DNA of 12,703 bases. Origin: UBA922 sp964571295 (GTDB lineage Bacteria > Patescibacteriota > Patescibacteriia > Magasanikbacterales > UBA922). Positions 1 through 7,140 of this stretch are shown here, piece by piece. A model generated the notes under the pieces. That model saw only the letters and a list, made by a program, of their open reading frames with translations, did not search any database and was not told the DNA's origin. The position numbers and the translations under genes were made by a program. The stretch is taken from assembly GCA_964571295.1 (NCBI GenBank), contig CAZNAO010000031.1:1-12703 (forward strand). Direction: 5' to 3'. How positions within the stretch are numbered: position 1 is the stretch's first letter; every line of letters begins with the position of its first letter.

Positions 1-659
1 TACGACCCAGACGATACGGGTTCTGATTCTTCGACCAAGACGGCACGCACACGTTCGCGGGAAGGAGCATGAGCACCGCTTACAACCTCTGGTTTAGGCT
101 TACCGAAGTGCTGTACCAGATATATGGCAGACGCATTCCCGTACATACCCACCGACCCACCAACACCAATATCAACAAAATCCGCATCAATCAAATTGGC
201 AAAATGAGTAGGGCTCTCAACCCATGCTTCGACTGCATCTTCAGGAGATGCAAAACCCACAGCAAGATTCTCTCCGGCGACCGAGTAGGGATACTGCGCA
301 TCCCGCAAAAAATCACGAAGACGCCTACCATCAGGACCAGTATGTTCAAAATAATTATTCCGAGCCATATCTTCAGCTTTACGAAGAGACGACTGTCCCA
401 ACTTTTCGGCATACGACAGAGGCGTCTTCCCTTCCCGCGCTCTGACTTCATTGGTAAGTTCGATGATACGTCCCTGCTCAGCAACCAATACTTCAGGTAT
501 AACAAATGCTTGCGTGGGTAACAAAAGTGCAGTTAGAACAGCCACGGCCTTGATCACGATGCCCAAAAAACCATAAAAAAGCACACGCTTGTGATGCAAA
601 ATGTGTGGATGATAATTATTCTCGTGATGTGGAATAAAAAAATGCTTCAACGTTGACAT
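1..659 (-). CDS. CAP/SCP-domain secreted or membrane-anchored protein (C-terminus cut by window edge)
   Basis: The reading frame opens at ATG 657-659 and runs for 219 residues to the window edge without a stop. The N-terminus is His/Lys-rich, followed by one hydrophobic segment at about residues 26-54 (a signal peptide or signal anchor; a TQA stretch at 49-51 could be a cleavage site). Residues 61-185 match the CAP (SCP/PR1-like, YkwD-type) fold: NYFEHTGPDG at 102-111, AGENLAVGF at 128-136, AVEAWVESPTHFANL at 142-156 and DIGVG at 163-167. H106, E130 and H152 sit where the conserved cavity residues of the family lie; the fourth residue (Glu) is not obvious, as in several bacterial members. The tail from about 187 is Pro/Glu/Ser/Val-rich. 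It has its own promoter and lies downstream of the adk terminator. The exact role is unknown; an extracytoplasmic location is inferred. Confidence 0.85.
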   Translation of the reverse strand, partial: MSTLKHFFIPHHENNYHPHILHHKRVLFYGFLGIVIKAVAVLTALLLPTQAFVIPEVLVAEQGRIIELTNEVRAREGKTPLSYAEKLGQSSLRKAEDMARNNYFEHTGPDGRRLRDFLRDAQYPYSVAGENLAVGFASPEDAVEAWVESPTHFANLIDADFVDIGVGGSVGMYGNASAIYLVQHFGKPKPEVVSGAHAPSRERVRAVLVEESEPVSSGS

Positions 660-677
660 ATCGTATGCAATGTGACA

Positions 678-686
678 ATTATACCA
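678..686 (-). promoter_or_regulatory. Extended -10 promoter of the CAP-domain gene
   Basis: On the minus strand the gap reads TGGTATAATTG, giving a perfect TATAAT (678-683) with an upstream TG one base away (685-686), the extended -10 form. No good -35 hexamer lies 17 bases upstream (GTTTAT). Transcription would start near 670-672, leaving only about 12 untranslated bases before the ATG and no ribosome binding sequence, so the message would be almost leaderless. Confidence 0.65.
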
Positions 687-697
687 CAATTTCGTAC

Positions 698-734
698 ATA
701 ATAAACATACAGACGCATGGTAATGCGTCTGTAT
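698..734 (-). terminator. Intrinsic terminator after adk
   Basis: A perfect 12-bp inverted repeat (ATACAGACGCAT at 707-718, its complement at 723-734) with a 4-base loop lies 22 bases after the adk stop codon. On the minus strand it is followed by a T-rich but imperfect tract (GTTTATTAT). It would end the spc-type transcript before the CAP gene, which has its own promoter right after. Confidence 0.75.
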
Positions 735-756
735 CAAAGAATGATTAACAAATAGG

Positions 757-1416
757 TTACACAATCTGCATTTTCACCTCTTCCCAAACCTCATCAATTC
801 CACGTGTTCCATCAACAACGGACAAAAGACCATGAGTGCGATAATATTCACGTACCGGGGCAACCGCATCATTCCCCTGCTCTTTCATGCGCTCACAAAC
901 GGTTTCGAGAGTATCGTCAGATCTACGCACCAAAGCACCACCACACTTTTCACAAACAGTAAGCGTCTCATTATGAGGGGTATAGGGAATAATAAATCCA
1001 CACGATGAGCAAATTTTTCTGCCCAAAATACGCGTCGTTCCTTCTGCATCGCTCAGAGCTATTTCAATAGTGACAATATCATTACGTAATCCACGGGATT
1101 CAAAATAATCCTGATACCCCCGAGCTTGGGATTCGGTGCGAATCGCACCATCGAGTACGACTCCTTTTCCGTCCGCAAGCGCCCCATCAATTGCCTCGAA
1201 TGCAAGTCGATAAATAAGTTGATCAGACACCAATTTTCCCTGTCTCATTCCCTGAAGCAATTCGGTATCGCGGGGTGAGATATCGGTACGTTTTTCAAAA
1301 GCCCGAAGCAAATCTCCAGTTGAAATATGCTGATAATTAAACTGTGCCGCCAATCGTTTTGCCTGCGTCCCCTTACCACTTCCTGGAATTCCGAGAAGGA
1401 TAACAATTTTTTTCAT
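757..1416 (-). CDS. adk: Adenylate kinase
   Basis: 219 residues, normal length for the long bacterial form. It interconverts ATP + AMP and 2 ADP in the cytoplasm. Visible motifs are the P-loop GIPGSGKGT (9-17), the NMP-binding start STGDLLR (32-38), DGAIRT (89-94), GRK before the LID (132-134) and RRSDD plus CER later (164-168, 174-176). The LID carries four cysteines (C136, C139, C155, C158), the zinc-binding type. The family's usual DGFPRT is here DGAIRT, keeping Asp and Arg but losing Phe-Pro. The gene follows secY as in many spc operons, but a hairpin terminator lies between them. The ATG at 1416 is the only start that keeps the whole P-loop strand. It has no Shine-Dalgarno sequence. Confidence 0.97.
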   Translation of the reverse strand: MKKIVILLGIPGSGKGTQAKRLAAQFNYQHISTGDLLRAFEKRTDISPRDTELLQGMRQGKLVSDQLIYRLAFEAIDGALADGKGVVLDGAIRTESQARGYQDYFESRGLRNDIVTIEIALSDAEGTTRILGRKICSSCGFIIPYTPHNETLTVCEKCGGALVRRSDDTLETVCERMKEQGNDAVAPVREYYRTHGLLSVVDGTRGIDEVWEEVKMQIV

Positions 1417-1429
1417 AGATAAATAAATC

Positions 1430-1470
1430 CAACTAAAAACACGCCTTCAAAGTATAACAGAAGGCGTGTT
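1430..1470 (-). terminator. Hairpin terminator between secY and adk, with a -10-like element in its loop
   Basis: An 11-bp perfect stem (AACACGCCTTC at 1438-1448, complement at 1460-1470) with an 11-base loop starts 15 bases after the secY stop. On the minus strand it runs into TTTAGTTGG, giving a run of five Ts counting the stem end, so it looks like an intrinsic terminator. The loop on that strand reads TGTTATACTTT, containing TG-N-TATACT, an extended -10-like sequence (1451-1458) that could restart transcription for adk. The hairpin is clear; the promoter reading is weaker. Confidence 0.65.
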
Positions 1471-1484
1471 CAAAGGTAAGTATA

Positions 1485-2756
1485 TTATACATGATCGTAT
1501 TCATGCATCTTGAGTTGTGACTGGAGCTGCTTGGTCGTCTCGATTGCAACGGACACGACGATAAGGAGACCAGTACCTCCGATAATCAATGTCTGAGAAC
1601 CGGTAACTGCTTGTGCGGCAACAGGAAGGATGGCAATAAGACCAAGGAATATTGCTCCCGAAAACAAAAGCTTGGCCATGGTCTTCTGTAGATACTCTTC
1701 AGTTTGAGTCCCTGGACGAACACCGAGGATAAAGGCACCCTGACGCTGAAGATTCTCAGCCATCTTTTTCGGATTGAACACGACCGACGTATAGAAATAC
1801 GTGAATCCGAATACGAGTATGAAATAAATGATCCCGTAGAATAGCTGATTATTGAAGACGTTCACGACAAACGTAGCGAGGCGTCCGACAAATCCACCAT
1901 GTCCCATAAAAAACTGTGCGACCATCGGTGGGAACAATACCATGGAAATTGCGAAGATAATCGGTACAACACCCGCCATATTGAGGCGCAGAGGCAGATA
2001 ATTGGTCATGCCACCAAATGAACGAGTTCCTTGATTTTGACGCGCATAGCTTACCGGAATATTCCGCTGACCTTCGCTCACAAATACGACTCCGACAATA
2101 GTTGCGATCGCCATCGCAATAAAAAGAAGGTAGAGATACAACTGTGAAGCATCATAGTTGAGAATCGCGGTCTGGACCGTGGTCGGCAAGGATGCGACGA
2201 TTCCGGCAAAAATGATAAGAGACGTTCCGTTTCCGATATTTTTCTCAGTGATAAGTTCACCGAGCCACATAAGAAATATACTTCCTGCAGTGATCGTAAC
2301 AATAATGGAGATATATTTAAACGTGGTAAGGTCTCCCAAGATACCGTACTGGGTCTGATTCAAAAGCTTGATCGTTCCAAAAGCCTGAAGAACAGCAAGA
2401 GGAACTGCGGCGATGCGGGTATACATACTGATCTTCTGCTGACCCGATTCACCTTCTTTTGATAACTCCTCAAACCGTGGTACAACCAATACCAAAAGCT
2501 GAAAAATAATCGACGCGGTGATGTACGGAGCAACCCCAAGCATCACAATAGAAAAATTTTGAATGGTACCTCCCGAAAACATATTGAGAAGCCCGAGCAC
2601 CTGGTTTCCTGCCAAAAATTGACGCAAACCTTCGGTATTTACTCCGGGAACAGGAATATGTGCAGCAAGTCTGAATACGACAAGGAGCGCAACAACAAAA
2701 AGTACGCGTTTGCGGATATCAGGAATAGTCCAAATTTTACGTAATTTCTCCCACAT
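1485..2756 (-). CDS. secY: Protein translocase subunit SecY
   Basis: 423 residues, slightly shorter than the E. coli protein. It forms the channel of the SecYEG translocon in the inner membrane. About ten hydrophobic segments can be traced. The first (about 17-34) ends in HIPVPGVN (33-40). The plug region is near 60-75. The cytoplasmic loop SEGQRNIPVSYARQ (227-240) and the C5 loop NPKKMAENLQRQG plus GVRPGTQTEEYL (328-356) are strongly conserved and contact SecA and ribosomes. Its position after rplO is the standard spc place. A hairpin overlaps the end of rplO upstream and a terminator follows, so secY may be partly uncoupled. No clear ribosome binding site is present. Confidence 0.98.
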   Translation of the reverse strand: MWEKLRKIWTIPDIRKRVLFVVALLVVFRLAAHIPVPGVNTEGLRQFLAGNQVLGLLNMFSGGTIQNFSIVMLGVAPYITASIIFQLLVLVVPRFEELSKEGESGQQKISMYTRIAAVPLAVLQAFGTIKLLNQTQYGILGDLTTFKYISIIVTITAGSIFLMWLGELITEKNIGNGTSLIIFAGIVASLPTTVQTAILNYDASQLYLYLLFIAMAIATIVGVVFVSEGQRNIPVSYARQNQGTRSFGGMTNYLPLRLNMAGVVPIIFAISMVLFPPMVAQFFMGHGGFVGRLATFVVNVFNNQLFYGIIYFILVFGFTYFYTSVVFNPKKMAENLQRQGAFILGVRPGTQTEEYLQKTMAKLLFSGAIFLGLIAILPVAAQAVTGSQTLIIGGTGLLIVVSVAIETTKQLQSQLKMHEYDHV

Positions 2757-2795
2757 ATCAAATAGACAAGAATAAAGATCCCCTTGGTATCTAAA

Positions 2796-2825
2796 CGATA
2801 AAACTGGTATTAGACTACCAGTTTT
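2796..2825 (-). terminator. Hairpin overlapping the rplO stop codon (possible terminator or attenuator before secY)
   Basis: A perfect 10-bp inverted repeat, AAAACTGGTA (2800-2809) and TACCAGTTTT (2816-2825), encloses a 6-base loop that includes the rplO stop codon. The A-tract and T-tract at its ends and the following ATCGTTTAG on the minus strand resemble a modest intrinsic terminator. It uses the last codons of rplO as one arm. It may instead be an RNA processing or stability element, since no strong promoter for secY is visible in the 50 bases after it. Confidence 0.5.
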
Positions 2826-3244
2826 CCGCCAGCTTTTTCAATAGCCTGAAGTGCTGATGCAGTTGCAAGACAATCGCGGACTACCACTTTCTTGGTAAGT
2901 TCGCCACCTCCGACGATTTTAGCGCCAGCGCGGACATCTGCGATAAGACCATGACTCTTAAGTACATATGGAGTAATTTCCATCCCGTCAATCGCAATCG
3001 CATTAAGTGCGGCAAGGGAAACAGGGACAGGTTTCCGTGCAATAGTGGAAAAACCTCGTGATTTCGGAACTTTCTGGAGCTGTGCTTTGAACGCGCGGCG
3101 CATAATGCCGGATGCTCCGGTTCGAGCACGCTGACCCTTGATACCGCGAGTGGAGTAACTTCCCTTTCCACTCGCGTTTCCACGTCCTACGCGCTTCGTA
3201 TTTTGTTTGCGTCCGCGTGAGGAGATAGTTGACGGAGTAATCAT
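2810..3244 (-). CDS. rplO: 50S ribosomal protein L15 (uL15)
   Basis: 144 residues, the same length as E. coli L15. The Gly/Arg/Lys-rich N-terminal arm (VGRGNASGKGSYSTRGIKGQ, 19-38) threads into 23S rRNA. The C-terminal globular half holds GLIADVRAGAKIVGGGELTK (99-118), typical of the family. L15 is a late-assembly protein of the large subunit. Upstream it directly follows rpsE with a 29-base gap; the rpmD (L30) gene normally found there is absent. The last codons form one arm of a hairpin before secY. Start ATG 3244 is preceded by an A/T-rich stretch ending in ATAT. Confidence 0.97.
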   Translation of the reverse strand: MITPSTISSRGRKQNTKRVGRGNASGKGSYSTRGIKGQRARTGASGIMRRAFKAQLQKVPKSRGFSTIARKPVPVSLAALNAIAIDGMEITPYVLKSHGLIADVRAGAKIVGGGELTKKVVVRDCLATASALQAIEKAGGKLVV

Positions 3245-3273
3245 ATATAAAAAATTTAAAAGTTGGATACCGC

Positions 3274-3900
3274 TTATGCTGTTTTCTTTTCAGCGATCTT
3301 GCGAGGTGTGCGTGGTTTTCGCTTCACCTCGGTTTTTGATGCTTCAGCCGCAGGAACAACAGGTACTGCCTCAGTCTTTGGAGTCTGCGGTTTGCCTCGT
3401 CCAAGCGTTCGCACTGCACGGTAGTTGAACTTCTTCAAAGCTTCGAATGTTGCTTTCACATTGGCGATCTTATTGTTGGTCTTGCTTAATATCTTTCCCG
3501 AAGCGTTTCCCACTCCAGCAAGATCAAGCACGATACGCATGGCGCTTCCAGCAATAATACCTGAACCTTTAGGAGCTGGTTTGATCAAGACGTGTCCTGC
3601 TTTGAATTTTGCCTCGACTCGATGTGGAATCGTCTCATTGAAAATAGGTACATGCAACAGACTTTTCTTTGCCTGATTAACTGCTTTATCAACAGCAATC
3701 TGCACGTCCTTGCCTTTTTCAATACCATAGCCGACACGACCCTTGCGGTCGCCGATAAGTACGAGGGCACGGAAACTCATGTGTTTTCCACCCTTAGTAA
3801 CACGGGTTACGCGAGCAAGATCGACGATCGTCTGATCGAATTCAGGTTTTTCTTTAGGCAATCGGGGACCGCGCTCTCTACGTTTTTGTTCTTGAGCCAT
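3274..3900 (-). CDS. rpsE: 30S ribosomal protein S5 (uS5) with a basic C-terminal tail
   Basis: 208 residues against 167 in E. coli. The N-terminal S5 RNA-binding domain covers about 22-88 (VTRVTKGGKHMSFRALVLIG, 31-50, is characteristic). The C-terminal domain covers about 100-165 and includes GSGIIAGSAMRIVLDLAGV (112-130) and NASGKILSKTNN (132-143). S5 helps decoding accuracy at the mRNA entry side of the small subunit. From about residue 172 comes an extra Ala/Pro/Lys/Arg-rich tail of roughly 37 residues without homology I can name. Neighbours are rplR upstream and rplO downstream, with no L30 gene between. Confidence 0.97.
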   Translation of the reverse strand: MAQEQKRRERGPRLPKEKPEFDQTIVDLARVTRVTKGGKHMSFRALVLIGDRKGRVGYGIEKGKDVQIAVDKAVNQAKKSLLHVPIFNETIPHRVEAKFKAGHVLIKPAPKGSGIIAGSAMRIVLDLAGVGNASGKILSKTNNKIANVKATFEALKKFNYRAVRTLGRGKPQTPKTEAVPVVPAAEASKTEVKRKPRTPRKIAEKKTA

Positions 3901-3922
3901 ATAGTGTAATTAATCAATAGAG

Positions 3923-4291
3923 TTAGAAGTTGAGTCCGCCATCGCGCGCTCCATCAGCGAATGCTGCAACACGCCCTTGATACGCAAAACCACCTCGATC
4001 AAATACGACCTTCGTGATATTTTTCTCCCGTGCTTTTTCAGCAAGTGCTTTGCCCAGTAAATATGCGATCTTTACCTTTCCAGTTCTCTCACCAGCATCT
4101 CCTGAAAGTTGCTGCTTGCTTGAGATACCGACAATCGTGGTCGAAGTCGTATCATCAATCAATTGTGCATACATGCCAAGTAAGCTGCGGTATACCGAAA
4201 GACGAGGTCGCTCGGAAGTACCCGACACGGTAGCGCGGATACGTGCATGCCGTCGCAAACGATAGCTGTTGCTTGTTCGTGCTTGTTTCAT
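3923..4291 (-). CDS. rplR: 50S ribosomal protein L18 (uL18)
   Basis: 122 residues, close to the usual 117. L18 binds 5S rRNA together with L5 in the central protuberance. Basic N-terminus with RLRRHARIRATVSGTSERPR (11-30), then LSVYRSLLGMYAQLIDD (31-47) and the C-terminal signature VVFDRGGFAYQGRVAAFADG (95-114) ending in GGLNF. These blocks match L18 throughout. It sits between rplF and rpsE, the standard order. ATG 4291 follows ATAATTGT with no Shine-Dalgarno sequence. Confidence 0.97.
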   Translation of the reverse strand: MKQARTSNSYRLRRHARIRATVSGTSERPRLSVYRSLLGMYAQLIDDTTSTTIVGISSKQQLSGDAGERTGKVKIAYLLGKALAEKAREKNITKVVFDRGGFAYQGRVAAFADGARDGGLNF

Positions 4292-4337
4292 ACAATTATA
4301 TCTGTGTAATCTTTTATAAAATCAATGAAATCTAACC

Positions 4338-4886
4338 TTACTCCTTACCTGCGCTCGCGGTCTTACCAGCCTTGCGTCGAATCACTTCATCCACATACTT
4401 AATACCCTTTCCTTTATATGGTTCAGGCTTTTTGAGTGCGCGAATTTCAGCTGCGGTTTTACCAAGCATCTCGATATCAGGACTAGTGAGAGTGATGACA
4501 TTCTTTTCGACAACAGCAGCTACGGTTGCGGGCATAACGTACACAACAGGATGTGAAAAACCGATTTCAAGCTTGATATCACGCCCTTGCATCGCGACAC
4601 GAAAACCGACCCCATTAACTTCAAGTTTTTTCTCAAATCCTTTGACCACACCCTCAACCATATTCTTGAGGTGGGCAGCAGTGGTTCCCCAGAGCGATCG
4701 CTCGGTACCATTTTCAGGATGAGCAACCGAAACACCCAATACTGAATTTTCATTATGAACCGTTACCAAAGGATGAATGTCTCTAACCAAAGTTCCTTTT
4801 GGACCTTTAATCGTAAGAGTGGTTCCAGCAAGTGTAACGTCCACTCCCTGAGGGATCGTGATTTGTTGTTTTCCAATACGTGACAT
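4338..4886 (-). CDS. rplF: 50S ribosomal protein L6 (uL6)
   Basis: 182 residues (E. coli 177). L6 lies near the factor-binding stalk base of the large subunit. It begins MSRIGKQQITIPQGVDV, the canonical L6 N-terminus, which is why ATG 4884-4886 was chosen over a GTG 14 codons upstream at 4928 that would overlap rpsH. Two similar alpha/beta domains follow; the second ends in PEPYKGKGIKYVDEVIRRK (154-172), the family signature. A short Lys/Ala tail closes the protein. The gap to rpsH is 26 bases. No ribosome binding sequence is visible. Confidence 0.96.
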   Translation of the reverse strand: MSRIGKQQITIPQGVDVTLAGTTLTIKGPKGTLVRDIHPLVTVHNENSVLGVSVAHPENGTERSLWGTTAAHLKNMVEGVVKGFEKKLEVNGVGFRVAMQGRDIKLEIGFSHPVVYVMPATVAAVVEKNVITLTSPDIEMLGKTAAEIRALKKPEPYKGKGIKYVDEVIRRKAGKTASAGKE

Positions 4887-4912
4887 ATAGATCGTGTTAG
4901 TAATCGGGAGGT

Positions 4913-5302
4913 TTAATAGACGAGACACAATACTTCACCGCCGACCCCTTTTGCCTGCGCTTCTTTTCCGGTCATGATTCCTTGACTGGTAGAAACAATC
5001 GCAATACCGAATCCATTCAATACTTTCGGCAAATCAGTCGCTTTCTTGTATACGCGGTGCCCAGGAGTACTTTCTCTGGTAATAGAAGAAATTGCAGGGG
5101 TGGTACCGTGATATTTGAGATCAATGGCAAGTGTTTTTGGCATCCCCTCTTCAATGGAAAGGGCCTCAACATATCCCTGATTTTTAAGAATTTCAGCGAC
5201 CGCAAACTTGACCTTTGAGAAAGGTACAAGCACACGCTTCTTGCGCGATTGTTGCGCATTTCTGATTCGTGTGAGCATGTCTGCGATAGGATCAGTCATC
5301 AT
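4913..5302 (-). CDS. rpsH: 30S ribosomal protein S8 (uS8)
   Basis: 129 residues, normal length. S8 binds the central domain of 16S rRNA and in E. coli also represses the spc operon by binding its mRNA; that control is not shown here. The N-terminus TDPIADMLTRIRNAQ (3-17) and the C-terminal STSQGIMTGKEAQAKGVGGE (104-123) followed by VLCLVY are diagnostic. Two ATG codons in tandem (5300-5302 and 5297-5299) leave the first residue ambiguous by one Met. It lies between rpsZ and rplF. Confidence 0.97.
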   Translation of the reverse strand: MMTDPIADMLTRIRNAQQSRKKRVLVPFSKVKFAVAEILKNQGYVEALSIEEGMPKTLAIDLKYHGTTPAISSITRESTPGHRVYKKATDLPKVLNGFGIAIVSTSQGIMTGKEAQAKGVGGEVLCLVY

Positions 5303-5344
5303 ACGTAATATTATTTTAGGAGTACGGTTTGGTGGTTTAAAAGC

Positions 5345-5530
5345 TTACCAGCTTGATTTTCGAACACCCGGTAATTCAGCTTTATTAGCAAATTCCCGAA
5401 AGCAGATTCTGCACAATTTGAACTTGCGCATATAACCGCGTTTTCGTCCACAATGCCAACATCGGAGCACGGTGCGGGTACTGAATTTTGGTTGTTTACT
5501 TGATTTTGAAATCTGTGCCTGTGTAGCCAT
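5345..5530 (-). CDS. rpsZ: 30S ribosomal protein S14, zinc-binding type (uS14)
   Basis: 61 residues, the short zinc-ribbon form of S14, rather than the roughly 100-residue zinc-free form. Four cysteines are in place: C24 and C27 in CWHCG, C40 and C43 in CRICF. The ending ELPGVRKSSW matches the family's conserved C-terminus. It acts in the head of the small subunit. It sits between rplE and rpsH as expected. Gene naming differs between organisms (rpsN or rpsZ); rpsZ is used because of the zinc motif. Confidence 0.96.
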   Translation of the reverse strand: MATQAQISKSSKQPKFSTRTVLRCWHCGRKRGYMRKFKLCRICFREFANKAELPGVRKSSW

Positions 5531-5560
5531 AACCGTAAATAATGGTTTATCTAAAATAGT

Positions 5561-6106
5561 TTATTTTTTTCTGAAAGGAAATCCAAGTTCTTCGAGAAGT
5601 GCCTTGCCATCTTCATTCGTCGACGCAGTAGTCGAGATGGTTACCTCAAGTCCATGAATCTGGTCAGCAGCATCTCCCCCGATTTCAGGGAAAGCTAGAT
5701 GTTCCTTGAAACCAATCGTGTAATTTCCCTTTCCATCAAAACTTCGTGGATTCAGTCCTCGGAAATCTCGTACACGAGGAAGCGTCAAATTGATAAACTT
5801 ATACAAGAAATCATACATTCGGTCTCCACGTAAGGTTACTGAAGATCCGATTTCTGATCCTTCACGAAGCTTAAAGTTTGAAATAGACTTCTTCGCTTTA
5901 TTTCGTACCGGCTTCTGACCCGAGATTCGTCGAAGGGTTTCTTCAACACGCTCGATAAATGAATTCTCCTTAGTACGTTTTCCATAGCCGACATTAAGCA
6001 CGACCTTGGAAATTCGAGGAATCTGCATAACGTTTGCGTAACCCATGCGTTCTTTGAGTCGGGGTACGACCGCTTCCCTGTAGACACGATATAATGGTGA
6101 TTTCAT
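5561..6106 (-). CDS. rplE: 50S ribosomal protein L5 (uL5)
   Basis: 181 residues from ATG 6104-6106; a GTG two codons upstream (6110-6112) is possible but leaves only 2 bases after rplX. L5 binds 5S rRNA and contacts the P-site tRNA. The N-terminal block VVPRLKERMGYANVMQIPRI (14-33) and the later TLRGDRMYDFLYKFINLTLP and FRGLNPRSFDGKGNYTIGF stretches are classic L5. Spacing to rplX is 8 bases. The upstream sequence has no Shine-Dalgarno motif, so translation may be coupled to rplX. Confidence 0.96.
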   Translation of the reverse strand: MKSPLYRVYREAVVPRLKERMGYANVMQIPRISKVVLNVGYGKRTKENSFIERVEETLRRISGQKPVRNKAKKSISNFKLREGSEIGSSVTLRGDRMYDFLYKFINLTLPRVRDFRGLNPRSFDGKGNYTIGFKEHLAFPEIGGDAADQIHGLEVTISTTASTNEDGKALLEELGFPFRKK

Positions 6107-6114
6107 AGACACGA

Positions 6115-6435
6115 TTATTCAATAGTTTCATTACTTCGGCGTGATACTCGTTTCTTTGATGTTCCTTCAAGGCGATATCCGACTCGAGTATTCTTATTTG
6201 TTTTGGGATCAATCAATGCGACAGAACTTGCATGAACTGGAGAAGGAAGTTCGAGCACTTGTCCTTTTTCGCCGCTTCGTCCAGGACGAAGATGTTTTTT
6301 CTTCATATTTGCTCCTTCAACGACCACATATGACTGTGCACGGGTTTTATTGGTAAGAACCTGAACAACTTTTCCGGTTTTACCTCGGTCTTTTCCGGAC
6401 AAAATGACGACGTTGTCTCCTGTTTTTATTTTCAT
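6115..6435 (-). CDS. rplX: 50S ribosomal protein L24 (uL24)
   Basis: 106 residues (E. coli 104). L24 is an assembly initiator that binds the 5' domain of 23S rRNA. It opens with a KOW motif, MKIKTGDNVVILSGKDRGKT (1-20) and GKVVQVL (21-27), followed by VVVEGANMKKKHLRP (37-51), which is the family pattern. The C-terminal part holds VALIDPKTNKNTRVGYR. It lies between rplN and rplE in the usual order, with 24 bases to rplN. The stop codon is nearly adjacent to the rplE start. Confidence 0.97.
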   Translation of the reverse strand: MKIKTGDNVVILSGKDRGKTGKVVQVLTNKTRAQSYVVVEGANMKKKHLRPGRSGEKGQVLELPSPVHASSVALIDPKTNKNTRVGYRLEGTSKKRVSRRSNETIE

Positions 6436-6459
6436 ACAATCTGCTAAAAAAGTTAAAGG

Positions 6460-6831
6460 TTAGAGCACTTCAGGTGCAAGCGAAATAATGCGCTGGTAAC
6501 CCTTAGTTCGAAGCTCGCGTGCGACTGGTCCAAAAATACGGGTGCCCTTCGGCTCTTTTGAAGCTTTATCAATAATAACCGCAGCATTTTCATCAAACCG
6601 GATATAGGTTCCGTCTTTGCGACGGAGTTCTTTTTTCTGGCGTACAATCACCACATGAACCACTTCACCTTTTTTGACCTGAGTTCGAGGAAGCGCTTCT
6701 TTGACACTGCAGGTAACAATATCGCCCACTCGTGCAAACCGTTTTTTGTATCCACCGAGTACACGAATACACATGAGCCGTTTAGCCCCGCTATTATCCG
6801 CAACCGTGAGAATACTTCTGTGTTGAATCAT
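6460..6831 (-). CDS. rplN: 50S ribosomal protein L14 (uL14)
   Basis: 123 residues, the same as E. coli. L14 sits at the subunit interface, contacts L19 and forms bridges to 16S rRNA. The start MIQHRSILTVADNSGAKRLM and the following CIRVLGG are diagnostic. So are RFDENAAVIIDKASKEPKGT (78-97) and RIFGPVARELR (98-108). Upstream of ATG 6831 lies CAGGTAATTTGCATAT; its AGGT is about 13 bases before the start, too far and too short for a convincing ribosome binding site. It is placed between rpsQ and rplX. Confidence 0.98.
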   Translation of the reverse strand: MIQHRSILTVADNSGAKRLMCIRVLGGYKKRFARVGDIVTCSVKEALPRTQVKKGEVVHVVIVRQKKELRRKDGTYIRFDENAAVIIDKASKEPKGTRIFGPVARELRTKGYQRIISLAPEVL

Positions 6832-6850
6832 ATATGCAAATTACCTGTTA

Positions 6851-7129
6851 TTATGCGTGTTTGGTAACAACCGAGACCAAAGTCCATCGCTTGGTCTTAC
6901 TCAAAGGACGGCACTCTTCAAACAATACCACGTCTCCCACATGTGCTTTCCCGGTTTCATCGTGGACAGCATATTTCTTACTGCGTGTATACTGTTTCTG
7001 ATATTTCGGGTGCGTCTTAATACTATCAACCGACACATGGATGGTTTTATGTTCTTTGGTACTCACAACCACTCCTTCGAATCGGCGATGGTTTTGGACT
7101 TTAGCGTTTGTCGGGGTTGTCTTTTTCAT
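6851..7129 (-). CDS. rpsQ: 30S ribosomal protein S17 (uS17)
   Basis: 92 residues (E. coli 84). S17 is an OB-fold primary binder of the 5' domain of 16S rRNA. The core FEGVVVSTKEHKTIHVSVD (18-36), the basic HPKYQKQYTRSKKYAVHDE stretch (41-59) and GDVVLFEECRPLSKTKRW (65-82) match the family in order and spacing. The Lys/Thr-rich first 14 residues are a short extension. It follows rpmC with an 11-base gap. ATG 7129 is preceded by AATTTTGT. Confidence 0.97.
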   Translation of the reverse strand: MKKTTPTNAKVQNHRRFEGVVVSTKEHKTIHVSVDSIKTHPKYQKQYTRSKKYAVHDETGKAHVGDVVLFEECRPLSKTKRWTLVSVVTKHA

Positions 7130-7140
7130 ACAAAATTAGG

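Noticed and set aside
69..521. A 150-codon plus-strand reading frame.
   Set aside because: It is antisense to the CAP-domain gene, whose minus-strand translation has clear conserved motifs; the plus frame has an unlikely composition.
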